Source of the DNA: Henningerozyma blattae CBS 6284
Taxonomy: Eukaryota > Ascomycota > Saccharomycetes > Saccharomycetales > Saccharomycetaceae
Assembly: GCF_000315915.1 (NCBI RefSeq)
Contig: NC_020193.1
Coordinates: forward strand, 186,001-250,000
DNA length: 64,000 bases
Direction of reading: 5' to 3'
In this document: positions 25,711 through 36,867 of the stretch, one piece after another
Layout of the letters: every line of letters begins with the position of its first letter
Numbering within the stretch: position 1 is the stretch's first letter
Translations under genes and position numbers: made by a program
Notes under the pieces: generated by a model
What the model was told of the DNA's origin: nothing
Database searches by the model: none
Seen by the model: only the letters and a program-made list of their open reading frames with translations

Positions 25711-27373
25711 CAATAATGATAATAACCAATTGTAAACTATACCCCTAAATTCCCCTACCCCCCGAAAAAAGTGTATTTATGCCACATACTACCCATTGTA
25801 TTTATTTTTGTAATGTATAATTTTTTATTTTTTTTTAATTTTTACCTTTTTTTCTAAAAACCCAAAAAAAAAAAACAATGGTTTATTGAAAGATAATCTC
25901 TCTTACTATATGGTGTTACATTGTTAAGGCTGGCCCAAATAAATTAACACTAAGCAGTTTCACGTAACTTTTCCCTTGCCCTTCTATCAATAGTATTATA
26001 TCACGCCATGGGAATGCACCTGATCTGCCGGCCACGCGTTTCTTTTTACGTGAGTTATCCATTTTGGTATATCTTAAGATGATACCAGATCGCAGTTTGG
26101 ATCTCTCGCCATCGTAGCATTACCAGAACGGGCATAATTTCATTTCACTCAGTCACAAGGGTGGCCGCAGGAGCAACTTGCAGAGACCCTGTCGTAGTAC
26201 GTCCGCGGCACTTCCGCAGCTGTTCCATATGGGGAAATGTCATATGGGGTATGCCTTATTGCCTCTCCACATTCGGCATCTTATATCGGCCGAGCAACCG
26301 CGGGGTATATGATGGTAGCGCCATTCCTGATTCGTGCGGCCAGCCAGCCTTGTGTGTCCTTTCTTTTTTTATTTTTTTTCAACCGTGCTAGCGCCGCACA
26401 GTTGGCTGTCGGTTTCAAAGACACGGCCGTAGAAAGCTTACTCCGAGAACACGTGCGGGGTTGTTTTTTTTGGTAAAAACCCACAGCCGCGGGCCAGACT
26501 TACCGAGTGTGGGTAGACCCGTCACGTTTCTTTTTTCGGGGGTCCCGTCGGAGAAAACGCCAAAGAACAGCTAACGGCTGGCCAGAAACGGAAACGGCGG
26601 CGGAATCAACCGGAAGAAGAAACGCGTCTTATTTCACGGCCCATGGCCATCCTCTGCCCTCAGAAAAAAAAAACAGAAAAAAAATAAGAAAAGAAAAAAA
26701 AAAAAAAAAACAAAAACAAAAACGCACAGGCTTTATTGCTCAAAATAGACTTGATTATTGTATAAGGTACACAAACTGGAGACTGCACACAGAAAGCAAA
26801 CAGAAAACAAACAGGCTACTACAAAAAGTAAATGTGAAATTTGCCAATGTTCTGAGACTCAATCCGAGTAGGCTTGACTGGGTTTTGTAATTACTTCAGG
26901 ACTATAAAAATAATAACATTTCACATCGTTTCGGTCTATTGGTTGATTTTCAAATCATATTTTTTTTTTTCATGAAAGATACTTTTCTATATATATATTT
27001 TTTTCTTTAATTTATATTCGAAGGTTTAAAAAATAAAAGTAGTATAGAATACTATTCTTCAGTATATCAGAATACTAGTTTGTATTGCTTTGTATTTAAT
27101 AATTTTTTTTCTCTTTTAAAACGGATCAATATACATATCGCCTGTCTTTTATACAGACCAAGCATATTATCTATCTTCTCTTTTTTACTCTGTTATTTTT
27201 TTGGTTTTAATCACGTCGTTCCCTCTCACGGCCTCTCATTATCTAACCTAATCGTAACCGCTGTCCTTTGATTTTAATATTTTTTTTTCTTCAAGACGCT
27301 TTGTTTTATCGTTATTTGCATTTTCTTTATCGTTACAATAAATATATCTAATCATTATAAATTTTTCTTTATC
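25711..27373. other. SHO1 to unknown-gene intergenic region with a GC-rich patch
   Basis: 1.66 kb. A GC-rich patch at about 25,980-26,660 is bordered by AT-rich DNA. It contains a near-perfect long palindrome at 26065-26087, two CATATGGGG direct repeats (26226-26234, 26241-26249), two ACGCGT boxes (near 26036 and 26624), and an A-rich run ending near 26,720. ORFs of 67-127 codons across the patch have no recognisable content. RPL23, SLX8 and TEL1, expected near here by ancestral order, are absent. Confidence 0.5.
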
Positions 27374-28204
27374 ATGTCCACTCTAGTTCAAACTCCAAAC
27401 TATTTCTCTTCTACTTCCGCCAGCTCTACTCCTGCTCCTGCTTCTATTACTAGGACTCCAGCCTCCACCCCTACTTCTGCCTCTCAGAATGGGAAAAATA
27501 AACTTGCCACATATCTATTGGAATCAGACTCCAATAAAAAGTCTTCTGTGCAAAATTCTTCTCCATCTAATAACATCACCACCAAAAAAGTATCCAAAAA
27601 AAAATCTTCTTCTTTTATTACAAAACCATGGAAATACCATGATCCAAACAGAAAGAAAACCCCCGTTTACAAGTTTTTCTTAAAGCAAAAAAAATCTAAA
27701 AAACCAACTCTATTATCAGATTCTTATTTGAATAATTTGAAAACAAATTCAGACTGTAATTTAATTAGATATGGTCAATTTAACGGCATGAAAGATGAAA
27801 GATGTCTGCGCTGTAATGTTAATTCGTCGTTTGATATTCACAGTATATACCATTTGACAAATGGTATCAGGTGTCATTGTAGATTTACACCTTTTGTTCA
27901 ATCACCATTATCAAAATCCGTCATAATACCACAACAACAACCTCAATCTCAATCTCAATCCCAACCTCCTCTGTTAGACTTTGAAGATGAATTTTCGTTG
28001 GACGATAGAATTTCCGAATTGGATTGCCAATTAGATTCCTATAATAACATCTCAAAATATACAAGTGCTTTAGCTTGTGACACTTTGAGCCATACTCGTC
28101 GTCGTGACAGTTACAACACTCTATTGTTGGATGACTGTTCCAAGTTTGACAATGAAGAACAATACCAATTACAGTCTCTATGGCTATGGAGAAGATCCAA
28201 TTAA
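27374..28204 (+). CDS. Unrecognised 276-residue Ser/Pro-rich protein with a Cys cluster
   Basis: I do not recognise this gene. The ORF is long for AT-rich DNA, begins in a good A-rich context and sits between conserved genes. The N-terminus (1-80) is Ser/Thr/Pro-rich and low in complexity. A basic block (about 82-112) with K-P-W-K-Y-H-D-P-N-R-K-K follows. A possible metal-binding pattern is C144-x2-C147-x19-C167-x-C169, within D-E-R-C-L-R-C-N and I-R-C-H-C-R-F. A Gln/Ser-rich stretch precedes an acidic segment, and the end is L-W-L-W-R-R-S-N. It lies between SHO1 and the YBL086C-like gene. SPR6 (YER115C) is the only S. cerevisiae neighbour I would consider by position, but I cannot support that from sequence. 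Confidence 0.75.
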   Translation: MSTLVQTPNYFSSTSASSTPAPASITRTPASTPTSASQNGKNKLATYLLESDSNKKSSVQNSSPSNNITTKKVSKKKSSSFITKPWKYHDPNRKKTPVYKFFLKQKKSKKPTLLSDSYLNNLKTNSDCNLIRYGQFNGMKDERCLRCNVNSSFDIHSIYHLTNGIRCHCRFTPFVQSPLSKSVIIPQQQPQSQSQSQPPLLDFEDEFSLDDRISELDCQLDSYNNISKYTSALACDTLSHTRRRDSYNTLLLDDCSKFDNEEQYQLQSLWLWRRSN

Positions 28205-28753
28205 CTATGCATCCTGATTCTAATATCTACTTTTTTTTTCTTGTAGATCCTCCGCTTTTCTTTACCGCTCATCTCTTTCCCACTGATAGAAAACAAAAAA
28301 AGGGAGCAAATAAAGCCATACAATATATCTCATAGAAAATTTTTAATGTCCTTCCCCCCTACGTATTTTTCCCGTCATCATAATTAAATGTACTATAATA
28401 AATTCCCAACTGCAAATCGATAAATGTATTTTTTTTTCTCAACGTTTCCTCTCCCCTTTCCGTTTTACCCCCATCATTTATTATATTATTTTTTTACCTT
28501 ATTATTTTATTTTAATTTTATTATTACAATTATTATTATTTTTTTTATTTTATCTTATTTTATTCTGTTTTCTGTTTAAAACTCCCCTCCCCTCCCTTTA
28601 CGTCATTTTATTCACATTCACTATCATAAATACAATATACAAACTATAAAACTATTAAATTCACTTTACTTATTTAAAATTGAAAAGAAAAAAACAAAAA
28701 AAAAAAGTTTTATTCAATTTTAAAAATCATACTCTCATATACTCGTATTTACA

Positions 28754-28790
<37 letters not shown>

Positions 28791-28852
28791 CATAATGTAA
28801 TAATAGCATTCTATCATAATAAAGTCTCTTTAAGTAAGTCTCATGTAACAAA
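28205..28852. other. Convergent intergenic region with an AT microsatellite
   Basis: 648 bp, extremely AT-rich, with T/ATT runs at 28,490-28,560 and an (AT)n run at about 28758-28788. No gene is supported. Confidence 0.55.
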
Positions 28853-30640
28853 TCATGATTCTATTCTTGTGACTGACCAACTCTTGGTATCTCTCAAATC
28901 ATCACCAAACAATTGATCTTCAGGAGATCTCATCCGTGATAACATCGTTTCATTTAAATTATTTTTCTTTTCAATAAATTCTCTTCTATTCATATTATAA
29001 TATTTATTCATCTTTGTACTATCACTATTATTATAATTTGGATTATTATTCATAGTGGTATTAGCTCTTACCAAATTAGCGGTAGTGGCAGTAGTAGTAG
29101 CCGTGACAGTAGTTGGACTATTATCACTCTTGCCTATATTCTTATGTCTATTATGCAAATGTTTACCACTCGTTGCTATATCATGATCATGATCATGGTA
29201 AACATTCCATGAATAATGTGCACTTGCATAATATTCAGCTTCTTCTTCCTTTAAGCTTAATGCTTGCAAATCAATCAAATTGATACCTTTTTCATTCTTA
29301 GCCCAACCATTCCCACCTCTCAAAATATCTTCTACGCATTCTCTTGGAGTATATTCACCTGGTCTTGGATCCCATGGTAATTGGAAAGTCTTTTGATACA
29401 AGGAATCCACAACAGGACTCATCGATGCAGATATGGTATTTGGAGTTGTTGTTATTGAGGACGTTATACTGGTACCATTAACACCATGTATTAAAGTGGA
29501 ACGATGTTGAAACGGACCCAAGGGAGTTTGACCAAATGAAGAAGTTGGTGACGTTAATCCATTAGAATTGGCTAAAGTAGTTGATGATTCTTCCAAGATA
29601 TCACCAATTCCTGCATGGAAGGAACCTGGTAATTGGCCCGAAGTAAAGGAGGTAGGGATATTAAAATCTTCATATGAACCTCTATTTAATTCCATTTTGA
29701 TGGTGATATTTAAAATGGAATTCACTTTGGAATTTTTCAAAAGAAATCTATTTGTAATAGGTTGTTCAGAATCACGAACATAATCTGCTATATTTAAAGT
29801 AACCACACCCAATTGTAATCTCCCCGTTATCTTTTGATTTATACAGGCAGTGGATGTAGTGGATGCAGATCTTAGGGCCATCGAGTTTCTTGATTGAGAC
29901 GAAACTGTGGTATTATTCGAATTATTAGAGCTAATTTTAGATAATGCATTGTTATGAGACCCCTCGTTTGTTGCTGAATGGTTACTCTTGGTACGGGATA
30001 GTTTAGATTGATTAGTATTACTGCCTGAACTTAGAACTTTCTTTATACTATTCGAAGTTGAAGTGGTTTGAGTTTTATTTAGATTTTGTTCGTTTAAAGC
30101 ATTACGATGATCGTTTACGGATGAGTCTGTACGAAGGCTAGAGCTTCTCCCCAGGGGGGTAGACCCTGTAGTAGCTGCATGTTTTATTTGACGGATTGGC
30201 GATGAAACATGAGGCTGAGAAGAATTTGTACTATCATTCGAAGAATTATTTTGTAAATGAGAATTTTTCATCTTGACATACATAGAACTATTATCATTTT
30301 CATTGAGAAACTCCATAAAAATCTCCAATCGTAATGTCTTGCTAGCCAGATTATTATTTTTATCTACTTGTAATTTCACTTGAACAGGTTTCTCCAATTC
30401 ATAATTCCATTTGGCCTTATGATGTAGTACTGTAGCTCTTGGAGTAGTACCATGATTACTTTTCGAAACATTGGTTGAATCGTTTGTAGTGGTTAATGAA
30501 TGAGATGAAGTCCCTGTACCATCTTTCAAATGCCATTTGATATAGCAAAACCCTGTAGATTGAGGAATATTGATTAATTCATTAATACGCAGATGTAGCA
30601 AGAACTTTGGTCTTTTGCTTTTATTCTTGTTGGAAAACAT
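28853..30640 (-). CDS. NT-C2 domain protein, YBL086C-like (EEIG1/FAM102 family)
   Basis: The 595-residue protein starts K-R-P-K-F-L-L-H-L-R-I-N-E-L-I-N-I-P-Q, the opening of the N-terminal C2 (NT-C2) domain found in EEIG1/FAM102 and EHBP1. The domain resumes after a long Ser/Asn-rich insertion with G-R-L-Q-L-G-V-V-T-L-N-I-A-D-Y-V, N-R-F-L-L-K-N-S-K-V-N-S-I-L. The second half has F-Q-L-P-W-D-P-R-P-G-E-Y-T-P-R-E-C-V-E-D-I-L. S. cerevisiae YBL086C (466 residues) is cortical and poorly characterised; a membrane or cortex role is likely but inferred. It diverges from BOI1 just as YBL086C does from YBL085W, which supports orthology. The extra length is low-complexity insertions. Confidence 0.88.
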   Translation of the reverse strand: MFSNKNKSKRPKFLLHLRINELINIPQSTGFCYIKWHLKDGTGTSSHSLTTTNDSTNVSKSNHGTTPRATVLHHKAKWNYELEKPVQVKLQVDKNNNLASKTLRLEIFMEFLNENDNSSMYVKMKNSHLQNNSSNDSTNSSQPHVSSPIRQIKHAATTGSTPLGRSSSLRTDSSVNDHRNALNEQNLNKTQTTSTSNSIKKVLSSGSNTNQSKLSRTKSNHSATNEGSHNNALSKISSNNSNNTTVSSQSRNSMALRSASTTSTACINQKITGRLQLGVVTLNIADYVRDSEQPITNRFLLKNSKVNSILNITIKMELNRGSYEDFNIPTSFTSGQLPGSFHAGIGDILEESSTTLANSNGLTSPTSSFGQTPLGPFQHRSTLIHGVNGTSITSSITTTPNTISASMSPVVDSLYQKTFQLPWDPRPGEYTPRECVEDILRGGNGWAKNEKGINLIDLQALSLKEEEAEYYASAHYSWNVYHDHDHDIATSGKHLHNRHKNIGKSDNSPTTVTATTTATTANLVRANTTMNNNPNYNNSDSTKMNKYYNMNRREFIEKKNNLNETMLSRMRSPEDQLFGDDLRDTKSWSVTRIES

Positions 30641-32199
30641 ATCTATTGCACTAATTAAGTCCTGATGTATATGTCTGTGATATTATTGTTTGTAATATCT
30701 TCGGAATAATGAATCTTGTATATGATTATGAAATATAAGTTAAATTAAACATTACATTGACAGAAACAAAGAAATAAGATTCCCCAGCTCAGAAGCATAC
30801 TGTGAGTCTCAAGGGTGGTTCTTTTTTTTGTTACCCAGAGAGCCCCACAGGGTCAGTCTTGTTGGTTTGCCTTAATGAGCCGAAAATTTTCGGCTTCATT
30901 ACAATTCATCCGACTCCTGATTAGCACATGATATATTGTGAAAAGAAAAATAGCATAAAAAAGATAAAAAAAAATTAAAAGATATCAAAAAAATACATCA
31001 TCACGTGACTACAGCAATGACCCCCTCCCACATTCGGTAACATAACCGCATCGGGTAGCAACAGCTGACCCGCCTGAGTCTCCTTCCAAATTGGGAAATT
31101 ATCACAAGAAAAGAGAAAAGTAAAAAAGAAAAAAAAAAAAACACAAGAAAAAAAGACGACGACAGGTGAACAAGAATATAAAAATACGATGAACCAAAAC
31201 AACACGAAAAATAAATAAAAAGAAAAAGACATCGATAAGCTAGACGCGGATCGCGTCGACCAACGAGAATTTACCGGAGCATCGCTTTCTACAGGTGTAT
31301 CTGTGGATAATAACATGCTGTTCCAAGGCACTACGCAGTTTCAACACACAGGCAGCGTCGCGAATGTGGACGCTACGGGAATATTGTGGCTAAAGGTAGT
31401 ATTGCACCTGTTTTGGAAACATAAGTTCCCGATGCGGCTAACCAGCTAGCACTCCCAAACAAAAAGGGAAACAGTAATGTGCGCTGCCTTCTTCGCGGAC
31501 TCGCCTCTTTCGGTATCTGTGTATATTTCAAATTCCCCACTTCGTTGTATTGTGACCAGAAAGGGACATGCTGTTATTTTTTCCGTCGAGCATACCTTAA
31601 AGCGATAAACACAAGCTCCGTGGGGAGTGACTTCCTTTCTCATTATCCAAGAATCGAAGAATTTCCCATTTCTTGATTTCATTTCAATTTGAATTTCCAA
31701 CTAATTTAATTCTGAAAAGACGATTTGCCAAAATATTATTATTATTATTATTCAATTACAAGATTCAATTAAACGAAAATCGAAGTAAATAATAATTTAG
31801 ACGACTATTGTTTCAAATAAAAGAAAAAAAACCTTTTGTCCAACTTGTTCAATTATATAATATTAGTTGTTCGAGGAGACATAAGAAACAAATATTAAAA
31901 GTTTAATAAAAATTAATAAAAAAAAAAAAGAAAAGCACTATACATCTAAAGCTTCATTCAATTTAAGGAATTTCCATTACCGACTATTGAAGAATTTAAT
32001 TAATTTGCTGTGAATTCTATCCTGTCGATCTTTTTTTTTTAATTTTTTGTTAGTCAATTCTCTAATATATTTTCTTTCTCTTTACATTCTTTGCGATTGG
32101 TATATAATAATTTTGTTTTTGCTTCTTTTTTTATAGTCTAGTTCAATACAATTTTGTATTGAGTTGTAAATTAGAGAAAAGAAAAAGTATAATAAGATA
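30641..32199. promoter_or_regulatory. Divergent promoter of the YBL086C-like gene and BOI1
   Basis: 1.56 kb. Notable items are a palindrome with arms GCCGAAAA/TTTTCGGC at 30879-30894, an ATCACGTG at 31001-31008, a GC-rich patch to about 31,640 and a facing pair of MCB-like halves (GACGCG-gat-CGCGTC) at 31243-31257. The last 500 bp before BOI1 are AT-rich. Two ORFs across the patch, of 118 and 84 codons, are not believed. Confidence 0.5.
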
Positions 32200-35143
32200 A
32201 TGATGCAACAAAATAATGATTATGTGGCCATGAATTTATCGAAAAATATCACAAATTCTACAAATGATGATAGCAATTTAAGTTTGGATATGGATTTATC
32301 CACTTCAACTCAAGAAAATTTGACCAGTACTCCCACCAAGAAATACCCTATGTATATTGTCATTAATGAATATACAAAACGAATGGATGACGAATTAGAT
32401 ATGAAACCAGGTGATAAGATTCAAGTCATTACCGATGATGAAGAATATAATGACGGATGGTACTTTGGTAAGAATTTAAGAACTGGTGAAGAAGGGTTAT
32501 ATCCAGTGGTATTCACCCAACAGATCAGTATTGAAAAACATCCTAAATTAACAAGAGTTAAATCAGCCAAAAGAATTACCACCAATAATTCTTCATCATC
32601 CAATCTTAATACAAATAGTTCCACAACTGATCTTTATTCTTCTCAAAATGAAGATTCAAATTCAGAATTACCTACACCTCAACCAGTAGAAACTGCAACC
32701 TCCATACGATTACCAAATTCAAGTCCTACTAATAATAATAATAATAAATATAATAATATAGGGTCCGATTCGGCAAACTTGATTAAAAATAGCATGAAAT
32801 CATCACAATCAAATAATATTTTTAAATCGAATGTTCCAGAAGGTAGAAACATTTCAGTTAAATCAACCATGTCTGATATTGATAGAGCTTTACAAGAATT
32901 GAAAATAGATGAAAGAAAATTTGAAGAAGAAGAAGCAGAAGAAGCTTTGAAAGAAGATCAATTACGTGGTAAACTTAAGGATAAACTAAATGAATATAAA
33001 TTCAATGAATCTCCCTCTGTTTCTCCAAATTCACCTGCATCATTTGGGAAATTCAATTCTAATGATTTCACTACTACAGAAGATAATATCAATACCACTA
33101 ATACTACTGCTACTGCTACCACCAAGGACCTTAATAACGTTTACAATAACAAAAATAATAGTAATAGCAAATTATTTACCACCATCACTTCTAATGAAGG
33201 TGATGACGAATTGAATTATACTCAACAAACAATGATTTCAAATACTACTGGTTTAAATCTAAATAACTATCAAGGTAGTTCTCAAGAGAGCTCCCAAAAC
33301 GTCACACAAAGTTCGATATCAAGAAGTTCATCTTTTAAACAAAATCCACTATCCGATATCCCAAGACAAAAGACCTCTTTATCTAGAACTAATTCTCAAA
33401 AGAAAATCAAGGGTCAATTGTCAAGAGCCTCTTCGCAATCAAGGCTCCAAAATTCTAATAATGCCATTGCAAGCTCAGTATCCATAAATAATTCTTTAGC
33501 AAACACTAACTCCAATGTTAGTAGTTCTGCAGATGATTCTTTCACCAACTCCTCTAATAATAATAATCAAGATTATAATAAAGATTTTTTGAAAAACGTT
33601 ACTACAACAAGCAGTGGTATTAGTAACAGCAATGTTAATTCGAAACCATTCGTCAATAACAACAAATTTAACGATACTACGGACAGAAACTTTTCTACTA
33701 CTAGTAATTCAAACGCATCTGTCATTAAAAATATTATGTCAGATCATACAATTGATCCTAATCAAAATAAAGTAGAACTTGATAAACCACAACTTTCTGC
33801 TTCAAATGCTCTACAATGGTCTCCAGAGGATGTTACAAATTATTTTTTACAAAAGGGATTCACTGAAAAAGATGCTTCCAAGTTTACCAAACATAAGATT
33901 TCGGGTTCTATCCTTTTAGAACTAGAATTGGCTCATTTAAAAGAATTGGAAATAAATTCATTTGGTACTAGATTCGAAATACATAAAGAAATTGGACATA
34001 TTAAAGAAGCAGTAGAAAATGGGTTGACTCCATCATCTTCAGCTCCTCAGCAACAAGGTGATATGTCAACACTAACAGCTCCATCAATGAGAGAGGTGAG
34101 TAATAGAACTAATTCAAATTCAAATTCAAATTCTTCAGGTTCTACGCAACAACAGTATCCTCAATCTCCTTCACTTGAAAACAAAATGTCTAATGGTCAA
34201 CAGCAGCAGCCATTTAATAATTCAAATGTTCGTTCTACAACAAGAACACAAGCACAACAACTGGATCTTGATGAAAATTATGATGATCCTAAGTTATACA
34301 ATTCAACTAAAACTCCTACATCAAACGATATTTATTTAGATGATTTCGATCAACAATTGATGCCTCCTGCTTCTGTTAATCAAGATTTTGAATCAGGTAT
34401 GAATTCACCAGCTTCTGATTATAGTAATAAATCAAGTCCCTCCATAAATCATCCTCCAAAGAATCAAAGAGATAATATACTTAACACTCCAAATTCTACC
34501 AATTCGGTTCCTTTAAGAACTGCACAAACAAAGCCATCTACTTCAAAGAAAAGACCTGTATCGTTATTGATTAATGGCCAGCGCACTAATTCAATGCTAG
34601 TTGATGAAACTTTGTTATCACAACGTAATACTTCAGAAATTATTAATAATGATGCATTGTTTAGTTCTCCAAGAAGAGCTCCAAAACCACCTTCTTACCC
34701 ATCACCTGTACAACCACCTAAATCTCCATTAATTAATAATAAAAAGGCCAACTTCTCTAGATTTGATCCTCAAGAGGTACAGACATCTCCTTTGGCCAAT
34801 TCCAAGACACCTACTACACCTCAAAAAATTGAAAATCCATTATCTAAGAACCGTTTATCTTACCAAAGAAACACACCTTCTTCTGTAGATCCTTCCAAGG
34901 CATCCAAACAAAGAGAAGTATCTTCTCATTCTCCTAGTCGTCTAGCTTCATATAATAAGGATGCAAATATTTCCTCAGATTCTGCTAATAAATATTCCTC
35001 AATGAAGACGAAAGGACAAAAGCCAACTAGTACATTAGATCCAGGAAGTAGAAAACCGAAGAATGGACAGACTGATTTGTATAATAGAGCTGCTATGTTA
35101 TCACAATCTGCAAATGATTCTGCTAAGAAAAATATGAATAATA

Positions 35144-35183
<40 letters not shown>

Positions 35184-36867
35184 TTATGCATTTGAGAATC
35201 CACACTTTATGGATCAAAGTAGTGATCGTGCTGCCTCTAGTTTTTATGCTAGTGATTCGGATTCGGAATCTAAACGTATGTCAGGCTCAAAATACAATGA
35301 ATCGAATAATAGAGAATCTATTCAAACTTCATTTTTTTCAGCAAGAAACTCACAATCCAAGAGTGGCTCTCCAGTTCGTACATCTAACGCCACTGGTGAA
35401 TCTAAGCAAAGCACTATAACAGCTTCTAATAAAGATCCAGTTGTGTTAAGTCCTTATAGACAGCAATTTACTGAGAATGCCACGGATTCAACTCCTACAG
35501 GTAATAGAACATCTAGATATTATACTCCAACAGGAAAATCACCATCAAAGCAAACACCTCATGGATTTAATAACACACTTCCAACACCCGCTCCATTATC
35601 TGGAACTCTAACCAATAACTCACCAAAATACACTAGTTCTTCAAACGACGATAAATTTAGATCTGTTAGTGCTAAGAATCCATCTAATGACTCCTTCCAT
35701 GATGCTGTCGATACATTATTGACTGATGAAGAGCAAGCTAAACAACGGTCAGTAAGTGAAGCACCAGGCAGTAAGCAAAAGCAAATGAGAAAATTACCTG
35801 GTAGAGCTGCTGCTAAACAACAAACCTCTGCATTTATGGAAGGTATTAGAACAATTAACGTTAAAGACGCTATTAAAGATGCTGATTGTTCTGGTTGGAT
35901 GAGTAAAAAAGGTTCTGGTGCCATTGGTGCATGGAAGAAAAGATTTTTTACATTACATGGCACAAGGCTATCTTATTTTGCTAATACTTCCGATACAAAA
36001 GAACGCGGCTTAATTGATATTACAGCTCATCGTGTTACTCCAGCAAGAGAGGATGATAAGTTAGTATCATTATATGCAGCAAGTACTGGTAAAGGTCGTT
36101 TTTGCTTTAAGTTAGTACCACCACCTCCTGGTTCTAAGAAAGGCTTAACATTCACCCAGCCTCGTGTTCATTATTTTGCTGTTGAAACTCAAGAAGAAAT
36201 GAGAATGTGGATGTCAGCGTTAATCAAGACTAGTATTGATATTGATACAAGTGTGCCAGTTATCAGTTCGTACACTACACCAACTGTTTCTTTGTCTAAG
36301 GCAAAAGAGATGTTACAACAAGCAAGAGAGGAAACTAAGCTTAGAGAAGAGCAAGATAACTTAGATAATCCAATGGAAAATATGAAATGGGATGAAGTAA
36401 ATGCCTCTCCTCAGGCTGAACAAGATTTCAATAGTCCATCTGAAGCTTTAAATCGTTCTAATTTAACTCCACATAAATCAAGCACATCTAGTAAAGGACA
36501 CAAGTTTTCTTCTCCGGTAGCTACTCGTTCATCTAACGAGATGACCAACTCGAATCAAAATTCGACATCTAATCAGAGAACACATAATACTAATGGGAAA
36601 CATTATAACCCACATAGTAATCATACAAGTAATAATAATAGTAACGGTAACAGTAAAGCTACCAGTCGTAGCAATAGCAAAGCCGCAAGTAACAACAATA
36701 GCAACAACAATAGTACCCTTTTCAACACAACTTCGAACGGTGCCGCTGGATCTATTGGATTTTCAAGTCCTTATTTAATGGCATCAGGTATGGCACCACA
36801 ACTGGGCCGTTCTAACAGCAATCGCATTACTAATAATAATAATAATATAAATTCCGGTGATATTTAA
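32200..36867 (+). CDS. BOI1: Boi1/Boi2 polarity scaffold (SH3-SAM-PH)
   Basis: Boi proteins bind Bem1, Cdc42 and formins at the bud cortex and promote exocytosis and polarised growth. Three domains appear in the family order: an SH3 at about residues 48-108 (I-V-I-N-E-Y to Y-P-V-V-F); a SAM at about 536-606 (W-S-P-E-D-V-T-N-Y-F onward); and a PH domain at about 1228-1345 (G-W-M-S-K-K-G through M-R-M-W-M-S-A-L). Pro-rich P-K-P-P-S-Y-P and P-V-Q-P-P-K-S-P lie between SAM and PH and fit Bem1 SH3 ligands. At 1555 residues it is about half as long again as S. cerevisiae Boi1 (about 980). The excess is Asn/Ser-rich linkers, including a poly-Asn AAT run at 35147-35180. The neighbour YBL086C-like gene favours the BOI1 name, but BOI1 and BOI2 are duplicates. 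Confidence 0.95.

Noticed and set aside
26161..26890. ORFs of 67-127 codons downstream of SHO1
   Set aside because: They overlap in different frames in GC-rich DNA and end in poly-Lys from an A-run. No family signature is visible.
30900..31010. A centromere, prompted by ATCACGTG next to AT-rich DNA
   Set aside because: On the relevant strand the AT-rich stretch after the CDEI-like motif is not followed by a CDEIII-type TTTCCGAA element.
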